A DNA stretch of 64,000 nt from Stenopsyche tienmushanensis. Taxonomy: Eukaryota > Arthropoda > Insecta > Trichoptera > Stenopsychidae. Under the pieces are notes generated by a model. The model did not search any database and was not told where the DNA came from. It saw nothing but the letters and a program-made list of their open reading frames with translations. How positions within the stretch are numbered: position 1 is the stretch's first letter; the number at the start of each line of letters is the position of its first letter. The DNA lies in assembly GCA_008973525.1 (NCBI GenBank), contig WACJ01000273.1, forward strand, positions 1 to 64,000, written 5' to 3'. Positions 58,434-64,000 of the stretch are shown here, piece after piece. A program made the translations under genes and the position numbers.

Positions 58434-58507
58434 AATTTGTGCATACATATTTTTCTATACAAATAATTTTTCTACATACAAACATCAGCCTAAATATAGC
58501 TGTTTTT

Positions 58508-58795
58508 CATATGAACATTGATTTTTATATACAAGATCTACTGTAAATTAATTATACTATACCTATATTATTTGAAAAAGTGCAAACAATAAGTTGGCAA
58601 AGTTTTATCGCAATCGAATGAACGGTATTGCAGCGCATTAAATACGGACAAACAAATATCTATTTTTATATATTATATTATGTCTATGGTACTCGCAAAT
58701 TTTTTAGCAATAAGTGGACGAAGTTTTATTGCAATCTGATGAACGGTATGGCAGCGCATTTCGAACGAACAAAACCCAATTCATTTTTATATATT
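58508..58795 (+). repeat. Dimeric dispersed repeat, copy 2
   Basis: Second copy of 845-1118, same orientation. It opens GAACATTGATTTTTATATAC, with AGTTGGCAAAGTTTTATCGC in unit 1 and GACGAAGTTTTATTGCAATC in unit 2, and closes ACAAAACCCAATTCATTTTT as copy 1 does. The dimer structure therefore predates the spread of the two copies. Confidence 0.75.
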
Positions 58796-61474
58796 AGATT
58801 TATCATATTTACAATACAGCAATTTGTTAAATGTTTGATTTAATTTTAATCAATGAGTGGGAATAAAAAAATCTGAATCTTTTCAGGTTTTGCAATTAAT
58901 ACATAGCGAAATTTTACCAAATAACAATTTAGTAAGGAATGCTTTATATGTTGGTATCAATAGTCTATTTCGATATGCAAATGATTAATTTTTAGCATCA
59001 TTGGAAGTTCTTCAAGCCGGCTAGTTGCCAGCTTCTTCGATTTCATTCAAGACGAGTCTGATGACAAATGTATGGCAGTCATTGCGTCAAGAAAGACAAG
59101 CGCCAGAAGAGAAATGAATACCCGATGGATATTAGATATCGATGTTGGTGCATGTTACAAAGGCATTTGCAGCGGAACGTCCCCAGCCTAAGAACAACAT
59201 GTACACATGAATTTTTTATGGGATTTATACGCTATTTTCTTTGTAGGGCAACAACACACTCCGCAACAACTGGAGTAGAAATCTCTACTTATCGCCATGC
59301 CGAGCCGTGTGATTATCATGGTGATTTTTAATTGGACGCTTCGCATATTAGCTCGTTAATTGTATCATCGTGCAGGAGATGATGGATCAGAATTAGCATT
59401 TCTTTTTTGAGACCTTAAGTTCGCTTAAATTAGCCCAGACGCTGGATGGACAACGCGCTGCCAGATAAACATCGCCAGCATACTCTAATAATTGTGATTT
59501 ATTTACGTTTTTACTGCTCGTTACTTTATACGACTTTATAAAACCACGCTGATGCGTTTTTAAATGCGGACGTTTGGTTGTGGAAAGCCACGATCTTGAA
59601 TGAGACGACCCAATTAGAATATATGCCGGAAGAACCCGACGATCTTATGATTGATCGTCTTCATATTGGCTCCGAATTTATATGTTTATCGTCATCTAAT
59701 AGCCTATAAACATATTGAAAACGTTCCAGCATTAGTATTACATGTCGGACATGCCTAGAATGTTGCTATCTGATCGTCTGGCTTGTTAGACTGCGGTTAT
59801 ATTCCGACATGTATTCATTAGCTGAGATCTTCCGTGACTGTAGAGAATATAAATAGAAAACTTAAGATGAAGTGACCGATGCTTAATGCGTTTACATATT
59901 AAAAGAACATGTTGGAAAATAAATGCATTCATTTTATAGTTTTTATCTACCACGAAACGTCCAGGATCAAATTTCTGCAATGATTTTATTGTCGTACAAG
60001 TCTTGTTTCAAAGCTATGATTTTCGTCTTGGATCCCCCCGATTTCAGATTGTTTGAGGCTGTTGATCTGAAAGGGGATGACATGACTAATAAAATGGTGT
60101 ATTTGGAATCATAAATGTGAAAAGAGGATAAGTTCACGTGGAGGCACTGCGAGCGGTAGATAAAGCCCGGCAAAACGCTGGCCCAATACGTGAGCACGGC
60201 TTAGAAATGAAATTGATGAACTTTCCTCGCAGCAATAATGGGTTTGGCACGTACCAACATAATTCCCGACAAAAGTTGTTGCCGGCAGATAGAGAAACGG
60301 GAAAAAATAAGGGAGAAATTTCCCGCGGAGGTGAGCGAAACTGCTCACTACACTTGCCCTTTGTATGTACTCTCGCAATTATCTCATCCGCATGCCACCC
60401 CCCGACACGTCCCCATTATACCTCCGATCTTGATCATTTTTCCTCATGTCGGAAATAATTGCGGCTGCACGAGGAAAATTCCCTAATCGATTTGATTAGG
60501 AATCATAAAAAATAAATAGGAGGGTTTATCGTGTGAGTTATAGGAGAAATGTGCCATTAGAGATATATTGAGTGGGATCCGGCCGCTAAAAAGGGTATCC
60601 ATAAGATAGCAGACAGTCATTTTGACGCTTAATCCTTTGTATAATAAGATCGGGCGCCTCTCCTCCAGATATTATCTTCGGAATCCACAAGTATCAGCGT
60701 TGCGGATGGGACGGGGGTCAATAATGGGGAGGTGGGTCAGTTCGTTAGTTAGAAATGACCCCAGCAGTCCGGTCATTATTACAGATGGGTTTCCATTTGA
60801 GAGTGCGGAAAAGCCTTTTCCACGGAGGTTCTTCTCCCTCGGACGCAGTGTGAGGGAAAACTTATAACTATATCGCGCAGCTGCCTCTTATAACCTTAGC
60901 CCCATCTGTCCGACAAACTTTCACAACTCGATATGCCTGCATGCACAAACCTACACACTTGTTCGACCATTCTTTTTATATTGAATCATTCATCCTCTAT
61001 CATATACTCCCTTAAAAACCCATTCAAATCATTTCGACCCCATAAAATTTATCTCCAACACAAATAACACCAATTTTGTAGCTGATTGCAATAACAATAT
61101 AAAAACAATACATCAAAATTTGGCACAACACACATTCAATATTGCAGATAAACATCAAGTTTATCTGCGAAAAAATATAGATTTGCGATCAATTATGCCG
61201 ATAGATAGTTTTAGACATCTACAAATTTCCACCAAATCAAATGTTACCAACTCAACTGCATTGCAGATGTAAACGCTCAAATGATAGTGCACTCATTGTT
61301 TTTGGTTAATCATTGTATTACATCACAGATAAAAATATATTCAAATTTAATTATGAGATTGCCCAATGTTTGGGAACAAATCTCAACTAGCTTAAAAGCA
61401 TACTTCAATAAACTGAATTAATTCAAGCTTTTATAATAATTCATCAAAATTAATGGGGTTTTTTTCAAAAAAAA
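58796..61474. other. GC-richer repeat-poor region 59.0-60.9 kb
   Basis: About 1.9 kb with no transposon end. Motifs include CCATAAAA- and TTTATAAA-type sites, a GGGATCCGGCC tract near 60576 and inverted GGAAAAAATAAGGGAG-type purine runs near 60300. ORFs on both strands (60138-60458 plus, 106 codons; 60622-60867 plus) are unrecognised. 60900-61474 returns to AT-rich featureless DNA. Confidence 0.35.
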
Positions 61475-61830
61475 ATTCTCGAGAAATTCTCATTTCTCAA
61501 AAAAAAATTTTGCCTGACAAACATGCAGTCAAACCATCAACGATTATGAAATTTATATGAAACTCTTTAATAAAATGAGTGAAATACGATTTTCTTTCGA
61601 GAATTATTTTTTGAGAATTTCTCGAGAAATATGCAAAATTGAGAATTCTCATTTCTCAAGAAATTTCAGAAATCATATTTCTAGTTTTTTATTTCAATTA
61701 CATACTAAGATATTCATATTTATATTCAATACTTTACTGTTTTACATACATTTTTATCAAAATTCTCAAGAAAATTGAAAATTTAAATCGAAAATTCTCA
61801 TTTCTCGAGAAATGAAAGTCATCAATCACA
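61475..61830 (+). repeat. TCTCGAGA repeat family, compact copy with both ends
   Basis: An isolated palindrome (about 61479) precedes a compact copy at 61595-61830. Its left end TTTCGAGAATTATTTTTTGA has TCTCGAGA at 61619, and its right end, with TCTCGAGA at 61802, gives TTCTCATTTCTCGAGAAATG. Only about 235 bp separate the two, joined by ATTTCAATTACATACTAAGA. It is useful for defining both termini, which share GAATTCTCATTTCTC(G/A)AGAAAT-type sequence in the same direction. Confidence 0.65.
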
Positions 61831-63302
61831 CGGTATAAGACCGTATTTTTTATGATTATTTTTTATTTCTTTTTTTTGTACCTGCTGTATTTGAGTAAAA
61901 ATGAAAATGAAGACAGGGTATCTGATCTGACGCTGCAAAATGTGGAAGGTGCGAATAAGACGGGCGGTGCTGAATGTGGCTATATATTTACTAATAAAAA
62001 TGAAGCTTGTTAAGGAGTTTGTCGAACTGGGGCCCAAAGAATAAGGCATGGAATAAAATACACGTGCGGGAAACCGGGATCAGGTGGATCAGCTCCCTCC
62101 ACAACATTTATGAACCCAATTTCTGAAGACCTTGCATGATGTTCCTCATGCTGTTAAACGGAGAAAGTATAACGAACAAGATTTCTTTCCGACTTTACCA
62201 GATGTTATATCAGAATAAATTTGTATTTTCGAAATCACGGCATTCGTCATCGCGCTTTTACATCTCCACTTGCTCATCCTAGATTTCTTTTCAAAACTCC
62301 AACTCGAAATTAAAAGTACCGGTCCACTTTTACTCGGCCTATAGTCGTCAAATCGACGCTGTCACTCGATATAATAACACGTTTTCGTTTTCCATTTCGC
62401 ACATAGGCATAGGTAGTCCAACTGTCAACGTTTAATATGTCAGATTCATATCTACGCAACTTTTTGCTACTAATAACACAAATGACTGTGCGAATCTCAT
62501 AGAATTCAGACGTTGTATTTCTTTTTTGATTTATTTCTTTCCATTCCGACAAACAATGCATAATAATAAAACAGAACGCACATAAACACGACAGCAAGCT
62601 CTTTCAGCATTGCCAAGAATTCAGCACATTTACACTTAATTGATGCGATAAAAAATACAAACGTTATGAAAAATAAAATTCAAGCCAAAATTTTATTGAA
62701 CCGACTCTAATAATAAAAGCTCAAAATCGCTGCAAATTTATGATCAACCTGTGTACAAAAAGCTTAATGAATGTTTTCGGAATCCTCTGCTCATATTGAC
62801 CATTGAGCAAAGCTCACGCTGCGTGTCAATTTGGTCGCCCACCTTTGACACGCACGGTCAGAAAAGTTGCGTCCTCAAATGTGGAAACCCTTTTCAATAA
62901 TACAGTCAACATTTTACAATACCCTATCCAGATCGTACTATGATGAAACTGTGCATCGATTAGCCTGAAATGGATTCCGCGTATAATAAAAATAAATATC
63001 TATTTTAAACCTTTAATGAGTAAGCACTCACATGTTGAGTGGATCACTCGCATGACACAAAAGTGATTTTATTAGAGACGATATTATGGATCCCAAATAT
63101 ATCAATTTCAAGCTTGACTAAATGTGTTCCTCTGATACTAAAATTGAAGAAAAAAATTGGCCCGTATTTTTGGCACTAGCGATATATAGGTAATTAAAAA
63201 AAAATGTGCATGAAAATCGCTGTTTCTTTATTCCAATTTCTTTAATCTAACTACAAAGTAATAAACCAAGACCTGGCAGCATAAATTTAAGATCATCTAG
63301 CA
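61831..63302. other. Unassigned sequence
   Basis: Mostly AT-rich with nothing assigned. At 63014-63056 a run of ACTCACATGTTGAGTGGATC resembles piggyBac-type subterminal palindromes but no TTAA-bounded pair can be set. ORFs at 62310-62597 (minus) and 61822-62049 (minus) are not recognised. Confidence 0.35.
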
Positions 63303-63527
63303 CAGGGGTGGCCAACCCGTGGCTCGCGGGCCGCATGTGGCCCGCCTTGAATATTTTTCCAGCCCGCAAGATTTATTACACTTTTACAAAATATATTTTT
63401 TCACTTAAAAAAAATGTCTATAGTGTATCTAAATCTAAAATGGGGATATATAATTTTATATGCGGCCCGCGGAGCTATGATGCATTTCCAAAGTGGCCCG
63501 CAAGATCATTTGGGTTGGCCACCTCTG
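63303..63527. mobile_element. hAT MITE with target duplication
   Basis: Left end CAGGGGTGGCCAACCCGTGG. The reverse complement of the right end is CAGAGGTGGCCAACCCAAAT. The 8-bp flanks ATCTAGCA (63295-63302) and ATCTAACA (63528-63535) differ at one base. The interior repeats GGCCCGC-type motifs near both ends (about 63349, 63464 and 63494). 225 bp, non-coding. This terminus is of a widespread hAT type. Confidence 0.85.
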
Positions 63528-63902
63528 ATCTAACACATGTAAATAATTTAATAGTTGTGTTCTGGCGTGTTTCTGGACTATCATTATTACAGTCTGGTGA
63601 CTATGTGCCGTTGGGTATTTAAATACTTTTTAAAATTTCCTATAAATGAATTTATAAATGTTGTTCTGATTAGCTTCAGCAAGTTTGAACCAATCTGGCA
63701 CTATCTTAACAAGCTGGTAATAGTCTGGCAATGCAAACCCAATGACACTCAGTCGACAGACTGTCATAATGATAGTCCCGAAACACGCCAGAATACAACT
63801 TTTAAATTATTCGCACGTGTCATATGACTTTTAATTTGTGCTACCAGTTCTTAGTCTATAATGATTATTCCAAATATATATTTTTTAAAAAAACTATAAA
63901 AA
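63528..63902. other. Unassigned sequence
   Basis: No repeat or gene recognised. The ORF at 63555-63827 (plus) overlaps the MITE end and is not recognised. Confidence 0.35.
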
Positions 63903-64000
63903 TTAACTCATTCCTAAAACGTGTGCGCTACAAAATGTAATCCACTGACCAAAGGATTAATTATGCATGAACTATTTATAAGATTGCTCATGCAACTCAT
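63903..64000. mobile_element. Candidate piggyBac-like left end, running off the window
   Basis: TTAA at 63903-63906, then CTCATTCCTAAAACGTGTGC. It resembles the end at 57991 (TTAACTC...A...CGTG-GCGC). The other end would lie beyond 64000 if the call is right. Confidence 0.35.

Noticed and set aside
1..64000. CRISPR array, bacterial operon, rRNA or Hox-cluster miRNA
   Set aside because: No regularly spaced repeats, no ribosome-binding-site-led ORF chains, no rRNA core, and no match by eye to miR-10, iab-4, let-7 or several other conserved insect miRNAs.

Overview
The window is AT-rich eukaryotic DNA, most likely from an arthropod. It holds no prokaryotic gene arrangement, no rRNA or confident tRNA gene, and no protein-coding host gene that I can recognise. 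The arthropod call rests on the transposon mix: mariner-type transposase remnants, piggyBac-like elements flanked by TTAA, hAT elements with 8-bp target duplications, and an RTE/BovB-like LINE fragment. This is an inference from those families, and I cannot name the species.

The sequence alternates between two kinds of DNA. The first is AT-rich and packed with degraded mobile elements. The clearest are two internally deleted piggyBac elements (9.2-9.9 kb and 15.3-16.1 kb) that keep both ends of a transposase and carry three copies of a 16-bp palindrome; a LINE reverse-transcriptase pseudogene at 5.5-6.3 kb (minus strand); three copies of one hAT transposase C-terminus (12.7, 27.4 and 34.3 kb); mariner transposase remnants at 26.9, 38.7 and 45.7 kb; Tc1/mariner-type MITEs at 18.2, 48.2 and 52.4 kb; piggyBac MITEs at 31.3 and 45.9 kb; hAT MITEs at 46.1 and 63.3 kb; and a probable LTR with a primer-binding site at 38.0-38.6 kb. 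An unclassified family built around the palindrome TCTCGAGA is spread over the whole window. A partner sequence containing a conserved hairpin occurs five times. Several insertions are nested, which gives relative ages.

The second kind is a set of more GC-rich, repeat-poor islands at about 2.8-3.4, 10.7-11.7, 14.1-15.0, 20.3-22.3, 25.1-26.7, 28.9-31.0, 32.2-33.4, 39.3-39.9, 41.0-41.8, 42.8-43.2, 44.5-45.1, 47.0-47.9, 50.0-50.6, 53.7-54.1 and 59.0-60.9 kb. They hold only short ORFs that look random, but show CCAAT-type, TATA-type and homeodomain-like motifs. They would fit cis-regulatory elements in a gene desert or a very long intron. This is inference; cross-species alignment is the decisive test.

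No CRISPR array, operon or intact transposase was found. All protein-level calls are for broken copies.
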